Shown here one piece after another: positions 22,491 to 33,543 of a DNA stretch of 64,000 nucleotides. The DNA lies in NCBI RefSeq assembly GCF_036898095.1, contig NC_090730.1, positions 29,102,481 to 29,166,480 on the forward strand, written 5' to 3'. This DNA comes from Palaemon carinicauda (lineage: Eukaryota > Arthropoda > Malacostraca > Decapoda > Palaemonidae). The notes under the pieces were generated by a model. The model ran no database searches and had not been told where the DNA came from. It saw nothing but the letters and a program-made list of their open reading frames with translations. A program made the translations under genes and the position numbers. Within the stretch, counting starts at the first letter, position 1, and the number at the start of each line of letters is the position of its first letter.

Positions 22491-22989
22491 TTTTTTGCTT
22501 TATACCTCACTTAGTTTGCCTAATATCTACCTGGTTCTTTGGTCACTCACAGATTAAAGGTAGATGATGAGTATTACCTTGAAAAAAATATCCATATCTT
22601 AAAATAATATACGAAAAAATACGAGTTGAAGTGAAAAGAGCGCTGATAGAACTTTATACAAGTTTTTTATATTCTGATTTTTACCTACAAATTTCATCCA
22701 AACGTAGATGAAAATACTGTAATTGGATTTTGTAGAAAAAATCCTCTTGAAAGTCATGAAACTAAAATTAAAGCAAGGAAGGAAAATATTGGTAAAATAT
22801 TTGTCTTTGTAACAAACTCGATATCATTGCAAATTTAGGTGACGTTTTGTCGATGCATCCCGCCCACCCACGATTACTCGTCATCAAAATATTCCAATAC
22901 TCATCATGAGACGTTTTTATTTTTTCCTTCGTAGCTCACCTATTTCCCCACTATTGGCACACGGGGAGAAGCTGCTGCAATGCATTCAA
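22491..22989. other. AT-rich spacer, nothing recognised
   Basis: About 500 bases without a supported ORF, repeat or RNA gene. Confidence 0.4.
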
Positions 22990-23720
22990 GGTAATATTTT
23001 AAAACTGCTCATTGGACAAAGTAACAGTTGATCCAGATCATCGGTTACAGAACGAAGACTCGCAATCTGAAAAGGCCCGAATCTAGGATCCATTATCCCT
23101 GAATTTTGAGTCATGGCAATAAACTCAGGGACGAAGCCGAGTGTCACCTCCCCCAATCCCCTTGAATGGGCAACGTCATAGGATAGACCATGAAATTCAA
23201 TACCTTGCTTTGCAGAAGCTAAAGCGAATAGGAAAACTGTCTTTAAAGTGAAGTGGCAATCTGTTGCCTGGCATAATGGTTTAAAGGGACTGCCCTTCAG
23301 GGATGAAAGGACGAAAACTATGTTGCAAGGAGGTCTAACTTCTTACTGGAAGCAGGTAATTTCATAGCTTTGTATGATGAGAGATAACTCTACCGAAGAG
23401 GAAAGATCGACTCCCTTCAGTCTTAAGTCCATGCTTAAGGCTTAGCGGTAAACTTTCACTGCCCAGACCGAGAGGAGCTTTTCCTCCCGAAGGTATACAA
23501 GGAACTCTGCTATTACTGGAATAGCTGCAGTGAAAGAGAGATACCCCTTCCATGACACTAACTAAGGAAGACTATCCACTTTGCTTGGTAGACTGATGCA
23601 TAGGATCTTTGCAGGTATCCAGACATCCTCCTCGTAACTCGCTGCAAAAAGCCTCTCTGAGAGAAGAGATGCTGGATAGTCTCCAGGCATGAAGACGAAG
23701 AGATGCTACTGGTTTGTGAA
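22990..23720 (-). pseudogene. DIRS family A tyrosine recombinase, broken
   Basis: Translation starts with YLQRSYASVYQAKWIVFLS near 23610-23558 (core-binding domain). It continues in another frame through 23362, then a third frame gives FHGLSYDVAHSRGLG near 23190. The C-terminal catalytic part with the nucleophile Tyr is not seen before the sequence becomes unrecognisable at about 22990, so the domain is truncated as well as frameshifted. Confidence 0.6.
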
Positions 23721-24489
23721 AGTTGTTCACGTGTGGTTGTCTGAGTAGATCTGGTCGTGGAGGGAGGTCCCTCGGGAGCTCTATCAGGAGGGGCACAAGG
23801 TACGGGAACCATACTGTGTGATGCCATAGCAGAGCTATGAGCATCATGAATAGGATGTTGGATGCTTTCGTTTTGTTGAGCACCCTTCTCATTTGACAGA
23901 ATGGCAAAGACGTACACGCCGATGTTGTCCCACCGTTGTTGAAATGCATTTTGCCAGAGAGCCTGAGGGTCCAGGAGTGGGGAGCAGTAAAGTGGGATCC
24001 TGAAGTTCAGGGATGTCACGAACAGGTCCACAGTTGGGAAAACCCCAAAAGTCAGGACTTTGCTGGCTATCAGATGATTTAAAGACCATTCGGAGCCCAC
24101 TATCTGAGTCACTCTGCTCAGATTGTCTGCGAGCACATTCCTCTTGCCTAGAATGAAGTGAGTCGATAGGGACACCGAATGTTCTTCTGTCCATCTTAGA
24201 GTCTACTGTTAGATAGCATAGGGGCTGCTATAAGGTACTGCCTTGCTTGTTTATGTACGCCACTACTGTGGTGCTGTCGCTTATCAACACCACAGAGTGA
24301 CCTGCCAGGATCTATTGAAGAGCTATAAAGGCTGCTCTCATCTCTAAGAGATTTATGTGCTGGTACCTTTCGGACTCGGACCATAGCCCAGAGGCAGCAT
24401 CTGGGCCCACCACCCTTCTTTCGATGCACCTGTATAGAACATCAATTCCGGGGGAGAGACGAAATCTGTCCCTCTTCGAAGGTTCTCTT

Positions 24490-25240
24490 CTGTCACCCAC
24501 CACTGAAGATCCGTCCTCTGCTCCTGTCTCATGGGAACAATACTATCCGGGTAGCTGGTGTGTTGGCTCCACCTAGATTTCAGTTGCCACTAGAGAGATT
24601 GAATCTTGAGGCGACCATTGGGAACTAGATGGACCAGGGATGCTAGGTGACATAGGAGACACAACCCCTACTGGGCTGGAATCTCTTCTAGTCTGAGGAA
24701 GGGGTTTGCCACTTTCCTCAGCCTGTGTACTCTGTTGTCTGATGGAGAGACTCTCTGAACCTTGGTGTCTATTATCAAACCTAGGTATACCAGTATTTGA
24801 GAGAGAAGCAGTGATGACTTCTCGTGATTGATTACGATCCTCAGATCCTGACAAAACTCGAGTCGTCTGTCTCATGATTGAAGAAGGGTCACCATCAAGT
24901 TTGCTAGAATCAGCTAAACGTCGAGGTATCGAAGGAGACGAATGCAGATTCTGTGAGCCCAGAGCAAACACTCTCTTGAAGAACTGAGGAGCTGTTCAAA
25001 GGCCAAAGCACCGCACTTTGAACTGGGATTACCTGTTTTCGTGTATGATCCAGAGATACTTTCTGTAAGACGGATGGATTGGGATCTGGAAGTATGTGCC
25101 TATGAGATCCAGCATGCAAATAAAATCCTGAGGCCTTACTGCTTGAATGACCGTGTCTACCATCTCCATCCTGAAAGGAGTTTGTATGATAAACTTGTTC
25201 AGAGTTGAGAGATCGATGACTAGTCTCCAGCCTCCTGTTA
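24490..25240 (-). pseudogene. DIRS family A reverse transcriptase, broken
   Basis: The palm region with the motif A equivalent LDLIGTYFQIPIHPSYRKYL lies at about 25090-25030. An in-frame stop follows within 12 codons, and downstream palm pieces (for example SIPRRLADSSKLDGD) appear in a shifted frame at 24930-24890. The expected aspartate pair is not visible in an open frame. Confidence 0.65.
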
Positions 25241-25639
25241 CCTATACCTATCTTGTTACCTCAAAACCTCAAGTTTCCTTGTTACCATTGCTGTACGCAA
25301 TCGCTGAATGTGTAGGTTCACGTCAATAATTTTTATTTCATCTCTTCATGATTATTTATCATGTTTAATTATTATATTTCAGCATCATACAATTCCTTAG
25401 TTTTATTATTAAACAATTATCATACTGTTCATTTCTATGTTTTATTCAATTTCAAACAACTATGCTCACTCATTTAAATTAGTTAAATACTTAAGGTGAT
25501 TAATAACAAAAAATATTTAATTGACCGATCACAATACATATGTAATTCATTACCAGTGATAAGTCAGTGACTGAATTATGGCTGCACTGCATGTCACAAT
25601 ATACACAAACTCAGCCCCCCAAACTCCCAACATAAACTC
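25241..25639. other. AT-rich spacer, nothing recognised
   Basis: About 400 AT-rich bases flanking the 5' side of the minus-strand DIRS relic. It could include remains of that element's 5' region; nothing in it is diagnostic. Confidence 0.35.
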
Positions 25640-25880
25640 CACACACAAATGACAAATTCGTAGTTCATTTGTATTTTTCCCTAATACAAACCGGGAATTA
25701 TCTATATGTGGATATATCTATTGGCAAGGCTGAAAGGTAGCCAATCAAACTTTTTGGTGCGAGCCTGGGTAGGGGGTGGCTAGTGGTACCAGCTACCTAT
25801 ATATATATGTAATATATGTAAAATTACATGTTTAAATACATGACCTAAGAGGTCAATATGGAAGTAGGAGCGAGTGTGAG
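25640..25880. repeat. Dispersed repeat with TTTGTATTTTTCC...TACAAACC core
   Basis: The core at about 25666-25700 (ATTTGTATTTTTCCCTAATA, then CAAACC) recurs at 49778-49806 and, inverted, at 50014-50045. It therefore belongs to a dispersed family in this window. The shape (an AT-rich palindromic core flanked by unique sequence) would suit a transposon end, possibly DIRS-related, but that is inference. Confidence 0.5.
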
Positions 25881-26059
25881 AAATGCCATAGTCATATCAT
25901 AACCAGGATGCGAATGCCAAACCTCAGCAATGTAACATTTTTATGAAGAATAAACACAAATACAAATCGTGAGAAAGAGTTGTGTCGCACCGGATGCAGG
26001 TGTCTTCCTATATTAATGTTTAGTTTACATTATGTGTTTAAATGCTGAGATAACTGACT

Positions 26060-28289
26060 ATACGATATTATTATTATTATTATTATTACTATCCAAGCTA
26101 CAACCCTAGTTGGAAAAGCAAGATGCTATAAGCCCAGGGGCTCCAACAGGGAAAAATAGCCCAGTGAGGAAAGGAAATAAGGAAATAAATAAATGAAGAG
26201 AACAAATTAACAATAAATCATTCTAAAAACAGTAACAACGTCAAAACAGACATGTCATATATAAACTATTAACAGCATCAAAAACAAATATGTCATAAAT
26301 AAACTATAAAAAGACTCATGTCCGCCTGGTCAACAAAAAGGCATTTGCTCCAACTTTGAACTTTTGAAGTTCTACTGATTCAACCACCCGATTAGGAAGA
26401 TCATTCCACAACTTGGTAACAGCTGGAATAAAACTTCTAGAGTACTGCGTAGTATTGAGTCTCGTGATGGAGAAGGCCTGGCTATTAGAATTAACTGCCT
26501 GCCTAGTATTACGAACAGGATAGAATTGTCCAGGGAGATCTGAATGTAAAGGATGGTCAGGGTTATGAAAAATCTTATGCAACATGCATAATGAACTAAT
26601 TGAACGACGGTGCCAGAGATTAATATCTAGATCAGGAATAAGAAATTTAATAGACCGTAAGTTTCTGTCCAACAAATTAAGATGAGAATCAGCAGCTGAA
26701 GACCAAACAGGAGAACAATACTCAAAACAAGGTAGAATGAAAGAATTAAAACACTTCTTCAGAATAGATTGATCACCGAAAATCTTGAAAGACTTTCTCA
26801 ATAAGCCTATTTTTTGTGCAATTGAAGAAGACACAGACCTTATATGTTTCTCAAAAGTAAATTTACTGTCGAGAATCACACCTAAAATTTTGAGTCATAC
26901 ATATTTAAAGAAACATTATCAATACTGAGATCCGGATGTTGAGGAGCCACCGTCCTTGACCTACTTACAATCATACTTTGAGTTTTGTTAGGATTCAACT
27001 TCATACCCCATAATTTGCACCATGCACTAATTCTAGCTAAATCTCTATTAAGGGATTCACCAACCCTAGATCTACATTCAGGGGATGGAATTGATGCAAA
27101 GAGAGTAGCATCATCTGCATATGCAACAAGCTTGTTTTCTAGGCCAAACCACATGTCATGTGTATATAGTATGAAAAGTAATGGGCCAAGAACACTACCC
27201 TGTGGAACACCGGATATCACATTCCTATAATCACTATGGTGCCCATCAACAACAACTCTTTGAGATCTATTACTTAAAAAATCAATAATAATGCTAAGAA
27301 ACGACCCACCCACTCCCAACTGTTTCAGTTTGAAAACAAGGGCCTCATGATTAACACGGTCAAAGGCAGCACTAAAATCAAGGCCAATCATACGAACTTC
27401 CCGACCACAATCAAGGGATTTCTGTACAGCATTGGAGATTGTAAGAAGGGCATCACATGCTCCAAGGCCTTTACGAAAACCAAATTGCAAACTAGGGAAT
27501 AGATGATTACCTTCAGCAAACCTATTAAGACGTTTTGCCAGAAGACGTTCAAAAACTTTAGATAATATGGGAGTTATGGAAATTGGGCGGTAATCAGTGG
27601 GACTTGAGCTACCACAAACACATTTACATAGGGGAGTAACATTACCAATTCTCCAACTAGTGCTAAAAGCTCCTCTTCTTGCTAACTTGCGCAAAATAAC
27701 AGATAACTTTGGAGCTAAGAAATCTGCTGTCTTTATAAAAAACAAAGGAAAAATACCATTTGGGTCTACACCTCCATAAGCATCAAGGTCCATCAACTGA
27801 GCTTTAATCTCACGAGATCGAAAAGCTAAACTAGTTAGTTTAGCCTCAGGAAAACAGGAATGAGGAAGTTCAAGTTTTTCATTACTCTGTTTACTGTCAA
27901 AAACATCAGCCAAAAGGGTTGCCTTTTCCTTTGGACAGTGAGTGACTGAGCCATCTGGTTTAAGTAAAGGAGGAACTGTTGCATCTACACCAAAGAGTAC
28001 AGACTGAAGGGTAGACCACCATTTATGTTCCTGAGTTGTACCAGAAAGTGTTTCTTTTATGGTTAAATTGTACTCCTTTTCAGTTGAGGCATAAACTCTC
28101 TGAGCAAAAGCTCGAAGCTGAGTATAGTTGTTCCAGGTCAAATCTGATCTGTTCCCCTTCCAAAGATGATAGGCCTCCTGTTTCTCCAAATAAGCACGTC
28201 TACAATCATCATTGAACCACGGTTTGTCCTTCACTCGATACCTTAGCACACGAGAAGGGATACGCCTATCAATTATGTTGACTAGATTC
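26060..28289 (-). mobile_element. 5'-truncated CR1/Jockey-like LINE
   Basis: Minus-strand RT coding (28289-26316) is followed by about 240 bp of 3' UTR and a (TAA)n microsatellite tail at 26091-26069, a usual LINE 3' ending. The 5' end stops at about 28289, where the match to the second copy (48397-49540) ends abruptly; ordinary 5' truncation explains this. The overlap of about 170 bp shared with that second copy is nearly identical. Confidence 0.85.
26316..28289 (-). pseudogene. LINE reverse transcriptase, one frameshift
   Basis: The frame 28297-26882 holds a linker (YRVKDKPWFNDDCRRAYLEK), then RT motifs in order: TDYRPISITPILSKVFERLL, FGFRKGLGACDALL, GLDFSAAFDRVNHEAL, SGVPQGSVLGPLLFILY and VAYADDATLFAS, the catalytic YADD being intact. 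A single-base deletion near 26888 shifts the frame, and 26879-26316 carries the C-terminal region (CFEYCSPVWSSAADSHLNLL). Apart from that one lesion the RT is well preserved, so this is a fairly young insertion. The endonuclease and leader are missing. Confidence 0.85.
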
Positions 28290-28554
28290 TCATTCATATC
28301 ATTGATATTGATATTTTAGCCAGTTCTTATCAAGTTGTCATACAGAATGGTCATCCAACCAAAACATCTATACTCCTGTGATGGAGATGTTAATAACTGT
28401 TTTTAAAGGAATAAACTATTTTAAAGTTAACCTACCTAGACTTACTTGAAGATGTAACATACCAAGTCTAATATGCAACACATTGAAGATGACATTTGAT
28501 GGGAACCTGAATGTCTGTTAATAGCAGTATCACACCAACAATTGGTGTCAGCGA

Positions 28555-28805
28555 ATAAAACTAAGAACCAGAGAAAGATCTTCAAGAACCAGCGAATAAA
28601 ACTCTAAGAACCAGAGAAAGATCTTTAAGAACCAGCAAATAAAACTCTAAGAACTAGAGAAAGATCTTCAAGAACCAGCGAATAAAACTCTAAGAACCAG
28701 AGAAAGATCTTTAAGAACCAGCGAATAAAACTCTAAGAACTAGAGAAAGATCTTCAAGAACCAGCGAATAAAACTCTAAGAACCAGAGAAAAATCTCCAA
28801 GAAAT
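28555..28805. repeat. 43-bp tandem repeat, about six copies
   Basis: Unit AAGAACCAGAGAAAGATCTT plus a second half AAGAACCAGCGAATAAAACT. The two halves share AAGAACCAG. Units alternate between CCAG/TTT and CTAG/TTC variants, suggesting an 86-bp dimer as the unit of later amplification. It lies just upstream of the RTE-like LINE insertion. Confidence 0.9.
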
Positions 28806-28958
28806 CAACAGTAATGAATCTACAATTTTGACGAAGTATCTACGTCCACCGAAGAAATGAAAACATTGAATACCAACAAATAAATGTTATACAAACTGAG
28901 GAATTGGATCTTCAATCAACATCCTAAGAAAACCAAGGACTGACATTCAACGTTTACT

Positions 28959-28970
28959 AAACATTCGAGA
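28959..28970. repeat. Left target-site duplication of the RTE-like LINE
   Basis: AAACATTCGAGA here is repeated exactly at 33039-33050, immediately after the element's 3' end. Confidence 0.9.
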
Positions 28971-29120
28971 CCCCTCTGAAGGTCCAGCACTTTGCTGCAG
29001 TAGAGGGGCTTGAGTGTCCCAATGATGGGCTGGGCAATGGCGGAGGGGTAGTTTATCCACCCTGGCAGGCTCAACCATACTGCTAAGGCCAGTTCTGAGA
29101 GACCAGACCAAGACTGGACC
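28971..29120 (+). ncRNA. Candidate HDV-like self-cleaving ribozyme at the LINE 5' end
   Basis: Nested double-pseudoknot pairings are all perfect. P1 28971-28977 (CCCCTCT) pairs with 29002-29008 (AGAGGGG). P2 28981-28987 (GGTCCAG) pairs with 29114-29120 (CTGGACC). P3 28989-28991 (ACT) pairs with 28999-29001 (AGT), enclosing a 7-nt L3. J4/2 (CCAAGA, 29108-29113) directly precedes the P2 3' strand and offers a catalytic-C candidate. The predicted cleavage site, just before P1, is exactly the element boundary set independently by the TSD. HDV-like ribozymes at LINE 5' ends are known for R2, L1Tc and RTE elements. The first base is C rather than the usual G, the P4 domain is long (about 100 nt) and P1.1 was not confirmed. 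Confidence 0.7.
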
Positions 29121-29766
29121 CCTATAGGCCTTCTCCTTTATTTTAAGATAGGCAAAGGCTAGGAGAAGGAAAACTCCAAAATCAAACCAAACAAGACCCC
29201 AATGGCGGAGCTTCCCAGCACCGGCGGAAGAGGGCAATTCCTGTCGGGCAGGCAACAAGGCGGGCCTTGACATAACAAGAACCCGGCAGCCCGATGCAAC
29301 CAACATCGGAGAAGCCGCTATCTCATATGTCTTGAGCCGCAGTGAAAATGATGTGGGCCAAGTGTGTGTGCGTGGCCATTGCAAAGCCACGACCACCCAA
29401 AACAATATACCTAGCTACTGGCATTCTGTCGTTTCCTCCACCCTTCTTCATCTCTTTCTCACCATCATCATCATCACCACCACCAGCAAGTCCTGAGGCG
29501 ACAGCACTGTGGGTGAAGGGGGCAGGCCTGGATAGCTGGAAGCCCTTAGCCCACGACTGCACTCAGGGGGCGAGTCTAAGATTCAGTCGCTCTCTGGTGA
29601 CGGTGCCGTGACACCAGAGTTCGGCAGCTGGACCCGTGACTGGGCTGGCCTATTGAGGACACCGCAGCCCACCCCACATGGGGAGGCCCCTAGAAAAGGT
29701 GGGGTAAACATCGGACACGGCAAACCTGTCTGGTCAGCTCACCGCGGCTGGCGGACATCCCACTAA

Positions 29767-30867
29767 TGCGGTCGAAATAACAAGAAAAAAATATTAACCT
29801 TAGGTGCGTGGAACATCCGCACCCTCCAAGACGTGACGAACACCAACCGCCCGGAACGACGTACAGCCCTCGTCTGCAAGGAGCTAGCCCGCTTCAATGT
29901 TGATGTGGCGGCTCTTAGCGAGACCAGACTACCCGAAGAGGGCAACATCAGGGAAGCTGGAACAGGCTACAACATCTTCTGGAAAGGCAAGGCCCTAGAG
30001 GAGCCTCGCATCCACGGTGTCGGCTTCGCCATCCGTTCCCAGCTAGTGCAGCAGCACAACCTCGCTCCCAAGGCCATCAGAGAGCGCCTGATGACTGTCC
30101 GCATCCCCATCACGTGGGACAGACATCTCACCCTGATCTCTGTCTACGCCCCGACTATTACCTCAACCGATGATAGCAAAGCTGCCTTCTACACCCAGCT
30201 CGACCGCACCATCCAGGCAGTGCCCGCCAATGACAAGCTCGTTGTGCTTGGCGACTTTAATGTCCGAGTAGGCAAAGACCATCGCCTGTGGGAGGGAATC
30301 ATCGGCCGCCATGGCATTGGAAATTGCAACGCCAATGACCAACTCCTACTGGGTCTGTGTGCAGAACACCAACTTGTGGTAACCAACACCATCTTCCAGT
30401 TACCAAAGCGACAAAAGACCACATGGAGACACCCACGGTCTAAACACTGGCACACCCTGGACTACGTCCTGACCAGAGCCAGAGACCGAGGAGACGTCCG
30501 CATCACCCGATCCATGCCCGGAGCGGACGACTGCTGGACGGACCACAGACTCCTCATCTCCCGACTCTTCGTGACGACCCTACGACCACCCAGAAGGGCA
30601 CCTGACAGCGTACCACACCAACGCTTTGATTGTAGTAAGCTCCGCAACCCACAGGTGGCACAGAACTACAAGGTGGCCTGCGAACAATACCTCGCAGACC
30701 CTGTGGGTCAGGCCACTGTCGAGCACCACTGGACCACCCTCAGAAACGCCATGGCCAGTGCCGCGGAGGAAACACTAGGCTTCACCACCAAGAAACGGCA
30801 GGATTGGTTTGATGAGAATGATGCTACCATCTCTCTTCTCATGAAACCAAATGACAAGCACGCCTGA
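29767..30867 (+). CDS. LINE apurinic-type endonuclease domain
   Basis: The frame opens at 29767 and ends TGA at 30865-30867. Motifs in order: LGAWNIRTLQD, ALSETRLPEEG (catalytic Glu), GVGFAIRSQLVQQ, LTLISVYAPT, LVVLGDFNVRVGKD (Asp/Asn), HTLDYVLTR and DCWTDHRLLISRL (terminal Asp-His). All the usual exonuclease-endonuclease-phosphatase residues appear intact, giving a nickase for target-primed reverse transcription. No in-frame ATG precedes the catalytic core, so initiation is either non-AUG or the start was lost. A 5-codon ATG frame (29767 region) overlaps in another frame. The downstream RT frame is reached by a -1 shift near 30855-30864. Confidence 0.85.
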   Translation, partial: CGRNNKKKILTLGAWNIRTLQDVTNTNRPERRTALVCKELARFNVDVAALSETRLPEEGNIREAGTGYNIFWKGKALEEPRIHGVGFAIRSQLVQQHNLAPKAIRERLMTVRIPITWDRHLTLISVYAPTITSTDDSKAAFYTQLDRTIQAVPANDKLVVLGDFNVRVGKDHRLWEGIIGRHGIGNCNANDQLLLGLCAEHQLVVTNTIFQLPKRQKTTWRHPRSKHWHTLDYVLTRARDRGDVRITRSMPGADDCWTDHRLLISRLFVTTLRPPRRAPDSVPHQRFDCSKLRNPQVAQNYKVACEQYLADPVGQATVEHHWTTLRNAMASAAEETLGFTTKKRQDWFDENDATISLLMKPNDKHA

Positions 30868-32978
30868 CTTTGGAAAACCAACCAACAGCAGCTAACAAAT
30901 GTGCTCACAAGGTGGCTGAAGCTGGTTGCCAAAGAGGTATCCGTGAAGCCCAGAACACCTGGTGGCAAAGAAAAGTTGCAGAAATACAGAGTTTCGCTGA
31001 CCAACGTGACCTGCGCAGCTTCTATGCAGCAACAAAAGAAATATTCAGTCCCACACGGTCATCAGTGGGCAGCCTGAAGGACGCGGATGGGGCCACGACC
31101 ATCACCGACAGCGAGGGCATCCTGGCCAGGTGGAGGTCTCACTTTGAGAACCTCCTCAATGACCAAGCAGACACCCCAGACGATCTCCTGCGAATGACCC
31201 CGCAGCATCCCGTCCGTCACTGGATGGCACTACCACCCTCCATCCATGACTTCAACAAGGCCCTGCAGCGCATGAAGCCCGGCAAAGCCCCAGGGCCAGA
31301 CAACATCCCGTTGGAGCTCCTCACTCACGGTGGCCCCAGCTTGAGGAACCGTTTGATGCTCCTTATACTGAAAATATGGGAGACCAAGACCCACCCCAGT
31401 GACTTCCGCGATGCAAACATCACTACCATCTTCAAGAAGGGAGACAGGGAGAACTGTAACAACTACCGGGGAATATCACTACTAAGCATCGCGAGTAAGA
31501 TTTTCGCTCGGATTCTCCTTGACCGCCTCCTTATTCTCGCAGAAGACGTCCTGCCAGAGTCCCAGTGCGGCTTTCGACCTTCCCGCGGGACCATAGACAT
31601 GATCTTCTGTGCGCGACAACTACAAGAGAAGAGCCTCGAACAACAACAGCCCATAATGTTCATCTTCTGGGATTTGAAAAAGGCCTTCGACAAAGTACCT
31701 CGACCTGCCATGTGGGCTGTCCTCAAAAGATATGGCTGCCCACCCGAGTTTGTCAAGCTTGTGCGTGCCCTCCATGACGGAATGGTTGGGAGAGTCCGCC
31801 ACCAGAACTCTCTTTCAGACCCATTCCCCATCAACGGCGGCCTGAAGCAGGGCTGTGTTCTGGCCCCGACGTGTTTCTCGCTATACACCGCAGCAATGCT
31901 CAACGAGATTCCCCTAGACACACCCTCAGTCGACCTACGTTTCCGCATGGATGGAGGCGCTTTCAACCTCGCTAGACTCCGCGCCAGAACCAAGACCACC
32001 TTGTGTGCAGTGCGAGAACTGCAGTATGCTGACGACAATGCCACCCCAGGTCAGACGGCAGAGGACCTGCAGTCGTTAGCTGATGCATACAACTCTGCCT
32101 ATGAACGTTTTGGGATGCAAGTCAACACAGACAAAACCAAGACCCTCGTCCAACATCCACCAGGACTGATGCTCCCCAACTTCAATACCACAGTGAATGA
32201 CCAACCGTTAGAACAGGTGGACCAGTTCTCCTACCTAGGGAGCATCCTAACATCAGCTCCCACAAGCAAAAAGGACGTGGAGAACAGGATCAGGGCAGCC
32301 CACTCCGCCTTTGGCCGACTCAACCGCCGTGTATTTAACAATCACGCACTGACAATGACCACCAAAATAATGGTGTTCAGGGCAGTAGTCCTCTCCACGC
32401 TCCTGTATGCATGTGAAACATGGACGCTATATAGTAACGATCTTGAAAACCTAGAACCCTTCCAACAAATGAAACTGAGGCAGATCTTGAAAATCCCCTG
32501 GGAGAGCCACACCACCAACATTGAAGTCTTAGAACGTGCCTTGCTGTCCAGCGTGGAGGCCACCATCATCCACCACCGCCTCCGCTGGATAGGACACGTG
32601 CATAGGATGGATCCATCTAGGCTCCCAAAGAAAATATTCTACGGAGAACTGACCCAGGGCACCAGACCACGAGGAGCCCCGAAAATGCGCTATAAAGATC
32701 AACTAAAGCGCACCCTGGCTCTAACTGACATCGATCCTTCCTCATGGGAAGAAACAGCCAGGGACAGGAAAACCTGGAGAAGTACAGTACACCATGGCAC
32801 CGTGGACTTCGAGGAGAGGAGGAGACAAAATGAGGAGGCTAGGAGGAGAAGAAGGAGAGAGCGATTAGAACAGCCCCGCCCACCACCTACCCTCCCTTGT
32901 GAACACTGTCCGCGACTCTTCCACCACAGACTAGGACTTAACAGCCACATCAGGCATAAGCACCCACCCCACAGATAG
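30868..32978 (+). CDS. LINE reverse transcriptase with C-terminal C2H2 finger
   Basis: Uninterrupted frame of about 700 codons. RT motifs: PGKAPGPDNIPLELL, NCNNYRGISLLSIASKIFAR, QCGFRPSRGTIDMIFCARQL, IFWDLKKAFDKVPRPAMW, NGGLKQGCVLAPTCFSLY, and LQYADDNATPGQ as the catalytic YADD. After the thumb (YLGSILTSAPTSKKDVENR) and a region typical of RTE-like tails (HHRLRWIGHVHRMDPSRLPK), the protein ends with a C-x2-C-x12-H-x4-H finger starting CEHCPRLF. The frame has no ATG near its start because the single polyprotein is split from the endonuclease by a one-base lesion. Otherwise it appears coding-competent. Confidence 0.88.
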
Positions 32979-33038
32979 GAGGCTGATGGCTAACGACAGA
33001 ACCCAATACTCGGACACGAGTGGGCGCCGACGACGACG

Positions 33039-33050
33039 AAACATTCGAGA
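33039..33050. repeat. Right target-site duplication of the RTE-like LINE
   Basis: Exact copy of 28959-28970 (AAACATTCGAGA). Removing one copy plus the element reconnects the flanks. Confidence 0.9.
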
Positions 33051-33543
33051 ATCATATCCAGGAAGCACTACATTCAACGGAAATCGGACCGAAAACATTC
33101 ACCCGAACATCAATAAGAAGAAACAATCCAGTGACAGAGAGAGAGAGGAAATGAAGACATCACCCTTCGCCCATATAAACCGAAGCTAAGTACATTTCTT
33201 TATTCATTTCAGTTTTAGACAGTGAAGTGTAGTTATCACGAGTCAATCGTCCATTATTGCTGGGGTGAGTTGTTTGTTAATCTTCATTTTCCTTTCATTA
33301 AAGGAAACTGTATTCAACTACGAATTCTCGTCGAGAATTTTTTTTTCTCTCTGTGCTAATTCCGTATTCTTTCAGAAGTTCTCGGGAAATATCTTTATAT
33401 TTGTATCATTGTATTGGGGGATTGTGTTATGATCTTTGTTTGAATAGTATTTATGCGTTTACGCAGTGGACGTCTGTATTCATATAGAGATTTTGATAGG
33501 ATTGCATGGAATCGAAGAGATAAAAAACAAGTTAAAAGTCAAA
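33051..33543. other. Leader region upstream of a gypsy gag, possible old LTR
   Basis: No gene. It contains CATATAAAC at about 33172 and a pyrimidine/poly-T stretch near 33340. By position it could be the 5' LTR or untranslated leader of the following gypsy element, but I found no matching second LTR and no clear primer-binding site. Confidence 0.3.

Larger units (their letters stand above)
22990..25240 (-). mobile_element. DIRS-like retrotransposon relic, family A copy 1
   Basis: Minus-strand domains appear in the DIRS order RT, RNase H, tyrosine recombinase. RT (25225-24490): WRLVIDLSTLNKF, then LDLIGTYFQIPIHPSYRKYL. RNase H (24430-23880): YQHINLLEMRAAFIAL, ADNLSRVTQIVGSEWSLNHL, and VDLFVTSLNFRIPLYCSPL. 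Recombinase (23720-23010): an N-terminal core-binding region around HGLKTEGSRSF, then YDVAHSRGLGEVTLGFVPEF. Stops and frameshifts break every domain, so it is non-functional. The absence of a DDE integrase and the presence of the recombinase separate it from gypsy elements. Its relative is at 54920-56420. Confidence 0.8.
28971..33038 (+). mobile_element. Full-length RTE-like LINE with target-site duplication
   Basis: 4068 bp bounded by the perfect 12-bp direct repeat AAACATTCGAGA. Order: candidate 5' ribozyme (28971-29120), GC-rich 5' UTR, apurinic-type endonuclease (29767-30867), reverse transcriptase with C-terminal zinc finger (30868-32978) and a short 3' UTR with a small hairpin (ACTCGGACACGAGT) ending in (GAC)n at about 33027-33038. 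Composition is much more GC-rich than the surroundings. One frameshift at the EN/RT joint is the only obvious lesion. The exact TSD indicates recent insertion by target-primed reverse transcription. Confidence 0.93.

Noticed and set aside
30855..30866. Programmed ribosomal frameshift between EN and RT
   Set aside because: There is no slippery heptamer in the 10-base overlap, and RTE-type elements normally have one fused frame. A point lesion is simpler.
31463..32044. Minus-strand ORF opposite the RTE reverse transcriptase
   Set aside because: Antisense shadow of a GC-rich coding region; no recognisable motif.
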